Positions 54,447-63,454 of a DNA stretch of 64,000 nucleotides are shown here, one piece after another. The first letter of the stretch is position 1, and the number at the start of each line of letters is the position of its first letter. Under the pieces are notes generated by a model. That model had not been told where the DNA came from, ran no database searches, and worked only from the letters and a program-made list of their open reading frames with translations. The DNA is from Caloramator fervidus (lineage in GTDB: Bacteria; Bacillota; Clostridia; Clostridiales; Caloramatoraceae). The DNA is taken from positions 1 to 64,000 of the forward strand of contig NZ_FNUK01000008.1 in the NCBI RefSeq assembly GCF_900108045.1, in the 5' to 3' direction. The translations under genes were made by a program, and so were the position numbers.

Positions 54447-55505
54447 TTGATTATAATTTTATTCTTTATATTGTGTGGTATACTTACAAATCTGTTTTTA
54501 GTATCACCAAATAGTTACTATCCTTTATTAATAGTAATAGCCTTAGTTTCAACCTTAATGTTTGTATTTTCTAAAAAATATTTTACAATAAATTTAAAAA
54601 CAATATTAATAAGCATTATGGCTTTTTTGCTTTCCTTTAGCCTAAGCAGTTTTCTAATATTCAAACCTTCAAATTATAACTATCCAAACTTTAAAAATAT
54701 AGATAATCTTAAAAAAGCTGTTATATTTTATTGTGAAGGAGAAATGGAAAAATATACTCCATTTTATTCTAATTATTTTTTAAAAGATAAAAATATTTTC
54801 TTAAAACCAATATATTGCTTTAAAATAAAAAGATTTTACAATCAAATAAAGGTAAACGAAAAAAATAAAGATTTAACTCAAGTTGCCCAACAATTAAAAA
54901 AATCAATACTAAATTATAAGCCATATTACTTTTATATAGCCTTTGAAGGATATACTCCAAATATAAAACAAGCAATAACCTCTGCCATAGAGGATGGGTG
55001 TAAAAGCATATATATAATAAACTATACTACAAAAGAAATAGAAACAAAAATAAATAATGAAGTTGACTTAGACTTTTTAAGGGATAAAGGAATATCCATA
55101 AAAATTTCAAGGCCTGTATATGAATCAGATATATTCATAAATTATTTCGTTAATAAAATAAATAATCTTCCTGAAAGATATAAGGGAATTTTAATATACG
55201 ACAATAAAACCCAAACCTCTGAAAAACTTAAAGAAAGGCTTGTAAAACACGGATTTTCGGAAAGCGGAATAATAATATCTAAAGATTTAAAATCCTCTTT
55301 TGATTATTTTAAATCCCAACAAATAAACAATATTTTATTTGTAAACCTTTCAAGCAGCGGAAATGGAGTTGAAGCAGAAAACATAATTAGAAATGAGCTT
55401 TTAAAATACAGCCCTTATTTTAAAATACATGCCATTAAATCATGGGGATATGATATAGAACTTGTAAAAGCATGTATAAGCCAATTTAAAAAAATAGAAA
55501 ATTAA
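54447..55505 (+). CDS. Membrane-anchored ferrochelatase-fold protein lacking the catalytic histidine
   Basis: 352 residues. Three membrane helices at the N-terminus (about 1-20, 26-42, 49-72), then a soluble chelatase-like domain (about 85-350). The domain follows the ferrochelatase pattern: strand KKAVIFYCEGEM, the DLTQVAQQLKKSI helix (as in DpLAQ region), YYFYIAFEGYTPNIKQAITSAIEDGCKSIYIIN (as Y-x-GxKhIEPFIEDAV...), YFVNKINNLPERYKGILIYDNKT, where HemH has a SAHSLP loop with the catalytic His. That His and the later Glu are absent. Hence probably not a metal chelatase. Family not established; fold assignment is inference. Confidence 0.65.
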   Translation: MIIILFFILCGILTNLFLVSPNSYYPLLIVIALVSTLMFVFSKKYFTINLKTILISIMAFLLSFSLSSFLIFKPSNYNYPNFKNIDNLKKAVIFYCEGEMEKYTPFYSNYFLKDKNIFLKPIYCFKIKRFYNQIKVNEKNKDLTQVAQQLKKSILNYKPYYFYIAFEGYTPNIKQAITSAIEDGCKSIYIINYTTKEIETKINNEVDLDFLRDKGISIKISRPVYESDIFINYFVNKINNLPERYKGILIYDNKTQTSEKLKERLVKHGFSESGIIISKDLKSSFDYFKSQQINNILFVNLSSSGNGVEAENIIRNELLKYSPYFKIHAIKSWGYDIELVKACISQFKKIEN

Positions 55506-55530
55506 AAATGAGGTCATTTGACCTCATTTT
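55505..55530. terminator. Bidirectional terminator
   Basis: AAAATGAGGT / ACCTCATTTT between convergent genes. Confidence 0.85.
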
Positions 55531-56023
55531 ATAATTTAAATACCTTAATTCTCTTATTTATGGCATTTGCGAAAATGTAAGCTATAATAGAATCAATGGT
55601 ATGATGAAGAGCTGTTCCTATACCAATAGTTGTAAAAATAAATGGAAGCGCAAATTTTCCAAAAGGAATTACAACTAAAGCTTCTAAAAGGGCATGAACA
55701 GGAATTAAAATTAAAAGTACTTTTTTATAATCAAAGCCTTTTTTTACTAAATACCCCCCGATAAATCCAACTATTACATGCATAAATCCTCTTGAACCTG
55801 CTATAGGCCCAAGCTTTAATAAAAATCCAAGTCCTGAAGCAAATCCAACCAAAGCTGCTGCTAAAGGACTTATAAGCATTGCCAAAAAAGTTGGAACATG
55901 CGACATCAAAGTTGCAGTAAAAGGTCCTATTTGAACCATTAAAAATCCTCCAAAATACATTGGAATAATAAAAGATATAGCTCCTAGAACCCCCGCAAGA
56001 GTCAATTCTTTTGTTTTTCTCAC
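55529..56023 (-). CDS. niaX: ECF transporter S component, NiaX-like (niacin)
   Basis: 164 residues, about six membrane helices. Starts MRKTKELTLAGVLGAISFIIP, and the GPFTATLMSHVPTFLAMLISPLAAALVGFASGLGFLL segment (about 33-70) closely resembles NiaX-type substrate-binding S components. It would work with EcfA1-EcfA2-EcfT, not in the window, to import niacin. Upstream promoter carries an ACAGGTGT core like NiaR operators. Alternative: another vitamin S component. Confidence 0.72.
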   Translation of the reverse strand: MRKTKELTLAGVLGAISFIIPMYFGGFLMVQIGPFTATLMSHVPTFLAMLISPLAAALVGFASGLGFLLKLGPIAGSRGFMHVIVGFIGGYLVKKGFDYKKVLLILIPVHALLEALVVIPFGKFALPFIFTTIGIGTALHHTIDSIIAYIFANAINKRIKVFKL

Positions 56024-56057
56024 AATTCACTCCCCCTTAAAAAATTTTTACACTAAT

Positions 56058-56086
56058 ATTATATTGTATATACACCTGTAAATCAA
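56058..56086 (-). promoter_or_regulatory. Promoter of niaX with NiaR-like box in the spacer
   Basis: TTGATT, 17-bp spacer, TATAAT on the minus strand; the spacer begins TACAGGTGTATATACA, containing the ACAGGTGT core of NiaR sites. Confidence 0.5.
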
Positions 56087-56161
56087 TATTTTTACACATT
56101 TTTTAAATTGTAAATATAAAATATAATGGTAAAATATTGTTATAGAGAAAGGAGGTCTAAA

Positions 56162-56458
56162 ATGGAAATAATAATTGATGATAAAACATATAATTACATC
56201 AAAAATAAAGGTGGTAAACTTGAAATTAAAGTAATTAAAACAAGCTGTGGATGAGGAGGACCTGAGTTAAAAAACCTCTGGATAGAGGCAAAAAAAGTAA
56301 TTTTAAATGAAGAAAAATATGATATTTTAAACTATAAAGACATAAAAATATATATTCAAAAAGGTTTAAAAGTAAATTCTACAATAGAAATAAAATTAAA
56401 ATATAACTTACCTTTATTAGGCTCAACCTTTAATTGTAAAGGCATAGAACTAAAATAA
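56162..56458 (+). CDS. Small HesB/IscA-like selenoprotein (Sec at codon 31)
   Basis: 98 codons from ATG 56162 after GAAAGGAGGTC. The frame is open to TAA 56456-56458 except for TGA at 56252-56254. Read as selenocysteine it gives KTSC-G-U-GGP, a Cys29-x-Sec31 redox motif; a further Cys is C92. The downstream part has normal amino-acid composition (LKNLWIEAKKVILNEEKYDI, 36-55; IYIQKGLKV). A bSECIS-like hairpin follows the UGA. The fold looks like the small HesB/IscA-like beta proteins, for which clostridial selenoprotein versions are known; function unknown. It heads the cluster with an E1-like pseudogene and MoaD. Confidence 0.8.
56275..56288 (+). promoter_or_regulatory. Candidate bacterial SECIS hairpin
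   Basis: CCTCT-GGAT-AGAGG: 5-bp stem with G-rich loop. The stem begins 20 nt after the UGA and the loop G lies about 26 nt from it, within the accepted bSECIS window (about 16-37 nt). Confidence 0.65.
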
Positions 56459-56464
56459 TATAGG

Positions 56465-56909
56465 GTGTTTATGTTTGAAGAAAACGACATAGACAGATAT
56501 AAAGTTGAAGTAGACTTTGAAAAACTTGAAAAAATAAATTCCGAAATACTTTTTCAGGCATATATAGATAAAATAAATGAACATAATATACATGCATACT
56601 GCCATGACTGCGATATACTAATAGACAAAACTTCAAATATAAACATAACAACCTTATTAAACAACTACTGAATTAAAAATAACAAACCTTAATTGTTGTA
56701 AAGCATCTATTAGGTCTTTTGGCATTACTTAAAAAAGCTTTTTCATAGACTATATAAAAGAATCAAACACAAATAAATTCAATTATACCTCAAAAATTCT
56801 ATCAGGATTAGCTGTAAATCTTATCTATAATTATCTTAATAGAAAAATAGACAATAAAATCTATCTTATAGATTTAAAAAACAATTTGTTTAAAATAATT
56901 AAGGAGTGA
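56465..56909 (+). pseudogene. Decayed ThiF/HesA/MoeB-like E1 enzyme
   Basis: Three segments read as parts of one E1-like (ThiF/MoeB) protein. 56471-56671 (67 residues) resembles the KxxxxxxxLxxINPxxxxxxYxxxI...DCDxxIDxxDNxxTRxLLN region and ends at TGA where a Cys is usual (NNY-C-IKNN). From 56672 the frame continues briefly (IKNNKP), then is lost by frameshifts. Residues from about 56739 (FFIDYIKES... to IIKE before TGA 56907) resemble the C-terminal SxIxGLAANxxIxYL...IDL part. The N-terminal GxGGxGS ATP-binding domain is missing. Confidence 0.6.
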
Positions 56910-56913
56910 TTAT

Positions 56914-57144
56914 ATGCATATAACCGTAAAATTATTTGCCATGTTATCTAAATACGCCCAAAACAATTCAACCTTTAATTTAGACATTCCTGAAGACTCA
57001 ACAGTTAACGATTTAATTAAAATAATAAATTTACCCTTAAATGAAGTTTTTAACTGCACAATAAACGGTAAAAATGCAGATTTTAATGAAACCTTAAAAG
57101 ATGGCGATACAGTAGGTTTTTATCCATATCTTGGAGGAGGATAA
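56914..57144 (+). CDS. moaD: MoaD/ThiS-family sulfur carrier protein
   Basis: 76 residues, beta-grasp ubiquitin-like. MHITVKLFAMLSKYA start and a C-terminal LGGG tail, whose Gly-Gly is adenylated and thiocarboxylated by an E1-like enzyme to give sulfur for molybdopterin (or W-pterin), and sometimes Cys/other products. MoaD assignment is suggested by FAMLSKYA and the AOR context; ThiS is an alternative. RBS AAGGAG. The cognate E1 just upstream is decayed. Confidence 0.82.
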   Translation: MHITVKLFAMLSKYAQNNSTFNLDIPEDSTVNDLIKIINLPLNEVFNCTINGKNADFNETLKDGDTVGFYPYLGGG

Positions 57145-57170
57145 AATTTGATATAGAGCCTAATTTAAAA

Positions 57171-57195
57171 GGGTAGGAGCATAAGCTTCCTACCC
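57171..57195. terminator. Hairpin between moaD and the V-ATPase operon end
   Basis: GGGTAGGA / TCCTACCC arms; T-rich on the plus side (TGATTTATTTTT). Serves convergent transcripts. Confidence 0.6.
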
Positions 57196-57237
57196 TGATT
57201 TATTTTTGCATCATAGATTTTATCTTCATAAGCCTTG

Positions 57238-57828
57238 TTAATGTCCACGCTCATTTTCGTCTAGTTTCATAGTAATATATTTTATTGTTTCCTTAAGCTG
57301 AGGTATCATAACATATTCAAGGGCATTAACTCTTCGCCTTGTTTTTTCAATTTCGTCTGCCATAAGCTGACAAGCTTTTTCAACCTCTGCAAGTTCTAAA
57401 AGTTGTGGCATTATATCATAAAGCTTTTTTATAGCTGCATCAAGTTCCCCTGTTGTTGATAAAAAGCCATAAGGATATATGCTAGCATTTTCATTTCCTT
57501 CCCTTACAAAGTTCATAACAGGGACACTGACGCTCATTATGTTTTTCCTTGTAACCTCAAGTTTTATCGTCTCAGCAGGCATTGATATAGCCTCTTGCAA
57601 AAATTCTGCTCCCATAACAGCTTTTGCCATCATAAAATCCTTAAGAGATTTTGTAAGTTCTTCTTCAACCTTAACCCTTAATTCATTGTTTCTCTTTATA
57701 AGATCAATAAATTTTTTCATAAGTTCGTCCTGTTTATCCTTCAAAAGTTTATGCCCTCTTACTGCAACTGCTAATCTTTTCTTAAGACGGCTAAGCTCCA
57801 TTCGTGTAGGATTTACATTAAGTCTCAT
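57238..57828 (-). CDS. ntpD: V-type ATP synthase subunit D, C-terminus apparently frameshifted
   Basis: 196 residues, central stalk. Begins [18 protein letters not shown], family-typical long coiled coil. The frame stops after LDENERGH, but the next bases in another frame encode [13 protein letters not shown] and a stop (TAA 57200-57202), which is the family's normal tail. Insertion of a single T near 57240 would restore it. Either a real truncation of 13 residues or a sequencing error. Last gene of the ATPase operon. Confidence 0.9.
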   Translation of the reverse strand: MRLNVNPTRMELSRLKKRLAVAVRGHKLLKDKQDELMKKFIDLIKRNNELRVKVEEELTKSLKDFMMAKAVMGAEFLQEAISMPAETIKLEVTRKNIMSVSVPVMNFVREGNENASIYPYGFLSTTGELDAAIKKLYDIMPQLLELAEVEKACQLMADEIEKTRRRVNALEYVMIPQLKETIKYITMKLDENERGH

Positions 57829-59213
57829 TAAATTTCATCCCCTTTTTTGGGCAAATACTTTTCAATATATTCTTCTCTTATTCTCTTTAACTCTGACTTT
57901 GGAAGTATAGATAAAAGTTCCCAACCTATATTTAATGTTTCTTCTATACTTCTGTTTTCATACTCTCCTTGACTTACATATCTTTTTTCAAATTCATCAG
58001 CAAATTTTGCATATAATTTATCTATATCTGAAAGAGCAGATTCACCTAATATAACTGCAAGTTCCTTTGCCTGTTTACCTTGTGCATAGGCTGCAAAGAG
58101 CTGATTCATTGTATCTGCATGGTCTTCTCTTGTTTTCCCTTTACCAATTCCCTTATCCTTCAATCTTGACAAGGAAGGTAATACATCTATTGGAGGATTA
58201 ACCCCTTTTCTATAAAGTTCCCTGCTTAATATTATCTGACCTTCTGTTATATATCCTGTAAGGTCTGGTATAGGATGGGTTTTATCATCTTCTGGCATTG
58301 TAAGTATTGGTATTTGAGTTATTGATCCTTCCTTACCCTTTATCTTTCCTGCTCTTTCATAAAGAGTTGAAAGGTCTGTATAAAGATATCCTGGGTATCC
58401 ACGCCTTCCTGGAACTTCTTTTCTTGCAGCAGAAATTTCTCTTAAAGCTTCACAATAATTTGTCATATCCGTCATTATAACAAGAACATGCATTCCCTTT
58501 TCAAAGGCTAAGAATTCTGCAGTAGTTAATGCCATTCTTGGAGTTGCTATTCTTTCTATAGCAGGGTCATTAGCAAGGTTTATAAATAAAACTGCTCTGT
58601 CTATTGCTCCTGTCTTTTTAAAATCAGATATAAAGAACTCTGCCTCTTCAAAAGTAATTCCCATTGCTGCAAATACAACAGCAAATTTACTATCTGCATT
58701 CAAAACCCTTGCCTGCCTTGCAATCTGGGCTGCAAGCCTAGAATGTGGAAGACCAGAACCTGAGAAAATTGGAAGTTTTTGTCCTCTAACAAGAGTATTA
58801 AGACCATCTATTGCAGAAATACCTGTTTGGATAAATTCTGATGGATAATCTCTTGCAACAGGATTTAATGGGTTTCCATTTATATCAAGCTTCTTTTCAG
58901 GAATTATCTTAGGACCTCCATCCTTTGGTCTTCCAAGACCATCAAATACCCTTCCAAGCATGTCAATTGAAACACCAAGCTCAAGGGTTTTCCCTAAAAA
59001 TCTTACCTTACTTCCTTGAAGGTTTATTCCTGCAGAGCTTTCAAATAACTGAATTAAAGCTTTATCGCCATTTATTTCAAGAACCTTACCTCTTCTTATT
59101 TCTCCAGTTTGAGTTTCTATCTCAACAATTTCATCATAAAGAGCTCCCTCAACTCCATCAACTAGCATCAAAGGACCTGCTATTTCCCTTATTGTTCTAT
59201 ATTCCCTAAGCAT
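57828..59213 (-). CDS. ntpB: V-type ATP synthase subunit B
   Basis: 461 residues, standard. Non-catalytic regulatory subunit: [14 protein letters not shown], no GxGKT P-loop, and [39 protein letters not shown] (about 292-330). Stop overlaps the ntpD start; the start overlaps the end of ntpA by 8 nt. Confidence 0.97.
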   Translation of the reverse strand: MLREYRTIREIAGPLMLVDGVEGALYDEIVEIETQTGEIRRGKVLEINGDKALIQLFESSAGINLQGSKVRFLGKTLELGVSIDMLGRVFDGLGRPKDGGPKIIPEKKLDINGNPLNPVARDYPSEFIQTGISAIDGLNTLVRGQKLPIFSGSGLPHSRLAAQIARQARVLNADSKFAVVFAAMGITFEEAEFFISDFKKTGAIDRAVLFINLANDPAIERIATPRMALTTAEFLAFEKGMHVLVIMTDMTNYCEALREISAARKEVPGRRGYPGYLYTDLSTLYERAGKIKGKEGSITQIPILTMPEDDKTHPIPDLTGYITEGQIILSRELYRKGVNPPIDVLPSLSRLKDKGIGKGKTREDHADTMNQLFAAYAQGKQAKELAVILGESALSDIDKLYAKFADEFEKRYVSQGEYENRSIEETLNIGWELLSILPKSELKRIREEYIEKYLPKKGDEI

Positions 59214-60978
59214 TTACAAACCCTCCCTCCATAAGCGATTCTATTTGCTGTTTAAGTTCTACAAATATTTCATCGATCTTTTCTATTTCATTTTCAGGAA
59301 TATATTTTGCTCTTGCAATTTTTTCTCTTACGGGAAGGTTTGTTATCTTGCTTAAATATACTCCAGCTTCTAATGCCTTTTGAGATAAGTGATAGAATTC
59401 AAGTATTAATTTTAACATCTTATATTGTTTATTAAGTGAAGTATATGTATCTATTTCATGGAAAGCGTTTTGATGTAAATAATCTTCTCTTATTGATTTT
59501 GCAGCTTCTAATGTAAGCCTATCTTTTTCAGATAATGCATCTATACCTACAAGTCTTACGATTTCTTGAAGTTCATTTTCCTCTTGTAAAATCTTCATAG
59601 CCTCTTTAACCATTTGTCCCCAGCCTTCATATCCCATTCTTTCAATGTATGGTGCAATTTTTTCCATATACAGAGAATAACTTAAAAGCCAGTTTATAGC
59701 TGGGAAGTGTCTTCTATATGCAAGGTTTGCATCAAGTCCCCAGAATACCTTAACTATCTTTAAAGTAGCCTGAGTAACTGGCTCTGAAAGGTCCCCACCT
59801 GGAGGAGATACTGCTCCTATAACAGTTAGAGCACCTATTCTATTATCAGAACCTAAACAGTAAACCTTACCTGCTCTTTCATAAAATTCCGCTGCACGTG
59901 ATGCAAGGTATGCTGGATATCCTTCTTCTCCTGGCATTTCTTCAAGACGTCCTGACATTTCTCTTAGAGCTTCTGCCCATCTTGAAGTTGAATCCGCCAT
60001 CATAGCAACTGAATATCCCATATCTCTAAAGTATTCTGCAATAGTTATTCCTGTATAAATTGAAGCTTCTCTTGCTGCAACTGGCATATTTGATGTGTTT
60101 GCAATAAGAACGGTTCTTTTCATTAATGGTTCCCCTGTTTTTGGATCCTTAAGTTCTGGGAATTCCATAAGAACGTCTGTCATTTCGTTTCCACGTTCAC
60201 CGCATCCTATATAAACAACTACTTCAGCATCAGCCCACTTTGCAAGCTGATGTTGAACAACTGTCTTTCCACTTCCAAAAGGACCTGGAACACAAGCTGT
60301 TCCTCCCTTGGCAACAGGGAAGAAGGTATCTATTACTCTTTGTCCTGTTAAAAGTGGCTCTTCTGGAGTTATCTTAGATTTATATGGCCTTCCTTTTCTT
60401 ACTGGCCACTTTTGCATCATAGTAAGATTTACAATATCCCCATTCTTTGTTTTAACCTTTGCAACAGTATCTACAACTGTAAAATCCCCTTCATAAATTT
60501 CTACTATTTCACCTTCTATGTTATATGGAACCATTATTCTATGTTCTATAAGAGTAGTTTCCTGAACAGTTCCAAAAATATCGCCTGGATATACGTAATC
60601 TCCAACAGACTTTTTAGGAACAAAATGCCACTTCTTTTCCCTATCAAGGGCTGGAACATCTATTCCTCTTGTAATAAAGTCCCCTGCTATTTTCATTATT
60701 TTATCAAGAGGTCTTTGAATTCCATCAAACATAGCTTCAATAAGACCAGGTCCAAGCTCTACGCTTAAAGGTTCGCCTGTAGTTTCAACAGGCTCACCAA
60801 TTCCAAGACCTGAAGTTTCTTCATAAACTTGAATAGAAGCTTTATCTCCACGCATTTCTATAATTTCGCCTATAAGCTTTTTGTAGCCTACTCTACAAAC
60901 GTCAAACATTTTGGCATGTTCCATACCTTCAGCAACAACAAGAGGTCCTGAAACCTTTATAATTCTTCCCGCCTTCAA
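59206..60978 (-). CDS. ntpA: V-type ATP synthase catalytic subunit A
   Basis: 590 residues starting at TTG 60978 ([19 protein letters not shown]), which is 9 nt after GGAAGG; the TTG at 60987 is too close. Walker [14 protein letters not shown] (about 229-241), the bulge domain (about 110-190), and [16 protein letters not shown] follow. Hydrolyses or makes ATP in the A3B3 ring. Confidence 0.97.
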   Translation of the reverse strand: MKAGRIIKVSGPLVVAEGMEHAKMFDVCRVGYKKLIGEIIEMRGDKASIQVYEETSGLGIGEPVETTGEPLSVELGPGLIEAMFDGIQRPLDKIMKIAGDFITRGIDVPALDREKKWHFVPKKSVGDYVYPGDIFGTVQETTLIEHRIMVPYNIEGEIVEIYEGDFTVVDTVAKVKTKNGDIVNLTMMQKWPVRKGRPYKSKITPEEPLLTGQRVIDTFFPVAKGGTACVPGPFGSGKTVVQHQLAKWADAEVVVYIGCGERGNEMTDVLMEFPELKDPKTGEPLMKRTVLIANTSNMPVAAREASIYTGITIAEYFRDMGYSVAMMADSTSRWAEALREMSGRLEEMPGEEGYPAYLASRAAEFYERAGKVYCLGSDNRIGALTVIGAVSPPGGDLSEPVTQATLKIVKVFWGLDANLAYRRHFPAINWLLSYSLYMEKIAPYIERMGYEGWGQMVKEAMKILQEENELQEIVRLVGIDALSEKDRLTLEAAKSIREDYLHQNAFHEIDTYTSLNKQYKMLKLILEFYHLSQKALEAGVYLSKITNLPVREKIARAKYIPENEIEKIDEIFVELKQQIESLMEGGFVNA

Positions 60979-60983
60979 GACTA

Positions 60984-61307
60984 TCAACCTTCCTTCTTTG
61001 ATAAAATATCTACTCCAACAGCTTTTTCAACATTATTTTTTATTTTTTGAAGTCCTATTCCAAGACTTCCATTAACTCCAGGAATTAAAATTATAGCTGG
61101 CAAAAAGTTGTTTTTGTACCTTTCTATAGTCTCATCTATTTCCTTGGCAATAGTTTCTGTTACAAATATAAGACCATATCCTTCTCGTGCCATTTCATCA
61201 ATAGCCCTTTGAGCTTCTTCGGGGGTGTCAACCCCCTTTACAGTCATTCCAAGGGAAAGGAAGGCAACAGCCGCATCCTTTTCCCCTACAACCCCTATTT
61301 TATACAT
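60984..61307 (-). CDS. ntpF: V-type ATP synthase subunit F
   Basis: 107 residues from ATG 61307 ([20 protein letters not shown]), the family-typical N-terminus; a GTG at 61316 is an alternative. Rossmann-like fold, [15 protein letters not shown]. Central stalk partner of subunit D. Start overlaps the end of subunit C. Confidence 0.93.
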   Translation of the reverse strand: MYKIGVVGEKDAAVAFLSLGMTVKGVDTPEEAQRAIDEMAREGYGLIFVTETIAKEIDETIERYKNNFLPAIILIPGVNGSLGIGLQKIKNNVEKAVGVDILSKKEG

Positions 61308-62286
61308 AGGTATCACGCAACCTTTCCCTTATAACGTCTGGTGCTACACCGTTTTTCTTTCCTGTAAGAACTATTCTTAAAAGTCTAATTTCATTTTCCC
61401 TTGCAATTATATATGCTATAAGTGGGTCTGGACCAAAGGATATAAACTTAGAATTTTTAATAAAATCCATTATGTAGTTATCGCCATACTTTTCAAGACT
61501 TCCCAAATCATGCTTTTTTATATATTCCTCTAAACCACCCTTTACCCATTTAAAATGTTCAGTATGCATTATTTTATTTGCAAAAGAATCAAGGGAATCA
61601 TTAAAACTATTTAAGAAATGATCTAAATCTATATTTCCATCCTCAATAAATGCCTTTTTGAAAAATTCCCTATCCCTTTCTTGAACTTTGATTCTTACAA
61701 AGGCCTTTATATTTGTCATATCAATTATTAATTTAACTAACTTTACAAGATACTCAAGCTTTGAATCTTCAGCTATGCTTAACATATATTTCAATATACC
61801 TTTATCTATTATTAAATCTATATTTTGAGGATTTTTATTTGATTTAAAATCTTCCAAAGCTCTTTCTATATAACTTCTTAAAATAGGGTTTATATCTCTA
61901 AAATTTTCTTCTTTAATTGAAATTTTTAAAACATCTAAAGGAACAGTGCCTATTTCAAAAAGAACCTTTTCAAATTCAAAATTAGAAAATTTAGATTTTA
62001 TTAAAGTTTTAATATTATGTCCATCATATCTTGCTGCTAATACATCAACAACGCTTTTGTTAGGAACTATTTTATACATCTCAAAATAAAGATCTTCTAA
62101 AGCTTTTTTAAGGCCTTCTTCAAAATTTCTAATATTGTAGTTAGAATAAACAGTATCTTGAAGCATTCTTACAGCTTCATCAAAGTCCTTTGCTTCGATA
62201 AGGGCTTCAAATTTTGCCTTATCAAGCATTTTGTTTTCCATGGCCTTAACCCTTGCAATGCTTTGTGAAAAATAGGTTAAATCCAT
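61300..62286 (-). CDS. ntpC: V-type ATP synthase subunit C
   Basis: 328 residues, helical; YFSQSIARVKAMENKMLDKA at the N-terminus, and a C-terminal FGPDPLIAYIIARENEIRLLRIVLTGKKNG (about 288-317), typical of subunit C/d. Links the central stalk to the K ring. Confidence 0.92.
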   Translation of the reverse strand: MDLTYFSQSIARVKAMENKMLDKAKFEALIEAKDFDEAVRMLQDTVYSNYNIRNFEEGLKKALEDLYFEMYKIVPNKSVVDVLAARYDGHNIKTLIKSKFSNFEFEKVLFEIGTVPLDVLKISIKEENFRDINPILRSYIERALEDFKSNKNPQNIDLIIDKGILKYMLSIAEDSKLEYLVKLVKLIIDMTNIKAFVRIKVQERDREFFKKAFIEDGNIDLDHFLNSFNDSLDSFANKIMHTEHFKWVKGGLEEYIKKHDLGSLEKYGDNYIMDFIKNSKFISFGPDPLIAYIIARENEIRLLRIVLTGKKNGVAPDVIRERLRDTYV

Positions 62287-62318
62287 TACCTCCCCTCCTA
62301 TCTACCTAACTGGAGGAA

Positions 62319-62915
62319 CTAGAAAAGAAGTTTTGCTAGTTCTACCTCAAGTTCATCCCTTAAATTTCTAATTAAAGATTCTATAGTACAGTTTATCTCA
62401 AGCCCATTCCTTCTTAAAATAAACCCAGAATTTAAATTAAGGGTTTCGCTACTTAATTTCAAATTTCCTGCCTTTCCTTTTGCTATAAGCTCCCTGTTTA
62501 TTTCATACAAGAAAGATTGATTAAACTTATCTTTATCCTTTTGAGATAAAACTATTTCCTCATCTCCTGTTTCTACGCTATTTAAGATAAGAGTTTTAAA
62601 AAGACTTCTGTAGGATTCCAAATCCATGTTGTTTATTTTATCCACAACAAGCTTAAATATATTATCAATCATTTCCTGTTTTGCCTTTAAAATCATATCT
62701 CTACATTCCATTTTAGCCTTTGATATTATTCTTTCCTTCTTCTCTTTTCCTTCTCTTTCGGCTTTTTCCTTAAACTCCTCAACTATCCTTTCAGCTTTAT
62801 TAGTAGCCTCATCTAAAATTGATTTAGCCTTGCTTAAAGCCTCATTTTCAATTGCGCTTGCCTTAAGCTTTGCATCATTTAACAGCCTTTCTTTTAAACT
62901 ATCAATTCCGGCCAT
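62319..62915 (-). CDS. ntpE: V-type ATP synthase subunit E
   Basis: 198 residues from ATG 62915 (GAGGGAG upstream). N-terminal coiled coil rich in Ala/Lys/Glu (about 10-90), then an alpha/beta head. Peripheral stalk. The partner subunit (NtpG/H-like) was not recognised within the window. Confidence 0.88.
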   Translation of the reverse strand: MAGIDSLKERLLNDAKLKASAIENEALSKAKSILDEATNKAERIVEEFKEKAEREGKEKKERIISKAKMECRDMILKAKQEMIDNIFKLVVDKINNMDLESYRSLFKTLILNSVETGDEEIVLSQKDKDKFNQSFLYEINRELIAKGKAGNLKLSSETLNLNSGFILRRNGLEINCTIESLIRNLRDELEVELAKLLF

Positions 62916-62931
62916 TTTAAGCACTCCCTCA

Positions 62932-63441
62932 TCATATCTTTATATTTACTATCATCAATATTGAAGTAATGAGCGCAACTACCGCATAAGTTTCAACCAT
63001 TACAGCATAGATAACTCCGTTAAACATCTTTTCAGGTCTTTTAGCAAGTATTTGAATACCTGCAGCAGCAGTTTTACCCTGTGATATTGCTGAGCTATAT
63101 CCAACAAAAGCCATTGGTAAGCAAGCCATTAAAAGATAGAAACCTTGTGCTAATGTAATTGGCTTTAATCCTCCTGTTAAAAGACCTATTCTTGAAAGAA
63201 CTATAAGAGCAGTTATAAAACCATAAAATCCCTGTGTTCCTGGAATAACTTGTAATATAAGAGATTGACCAAATTTTTCAGGTTCTTCAGTTATAAGACC
63301 TGCAGCGCTTTGACCTACTATTCCAACTCCCTTTGCCGAACCAATTCCTGCCATTAAAGCAGCAAGTGCAGCACCAAGTAGAGCTAATGTAGCCCCACCA
63401 TATGCCTTTAAAAATTCAACAAATGTTGTAAAGTTTTCCAT
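62932..63441 (-). CDS. ntpK: V-type ATP synthase subunit K (proteolipid)
   Basis: 169 residues, four membrane helices formed by two hairpins. It retains the ion-binding residues of Enterococcus hirae NtpK: T69-Q70 in IPGTQG, Q121 in ISQGKTAAAG and carboxylate E150 in MVETYA. This favours Na+ as coupling ion; the second-hairpin position is the only carboxylate. Confidence 0.95.
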   Translation of the reverse strand: MENFTTFVEFLKAYGGATLALLGAALAALMAGIGSAKGVGIVGQSAAGLITEEPEKFGQSLILQVIPGTQGFYGFITALIVLSRIGLLTGGLKPITLAQGFYLLMACLPMAFVGYSSAISQGKTAAAGIQILAKRPEKMFNGVIYAVMVETYAVVALITSILMIVNIKI

Positions 63442-63454
63442 GTTAACTCCTCCT

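Noticed and set aside
56669-56671. TGA after LLNNY as a second selenocysteine codon
   Set aside because: The frame ends six codons later in TAA and is then broken by frameshifts; no SECIS-like hairpin at proper spacing was seen. A decayed Cys codon is more likely.
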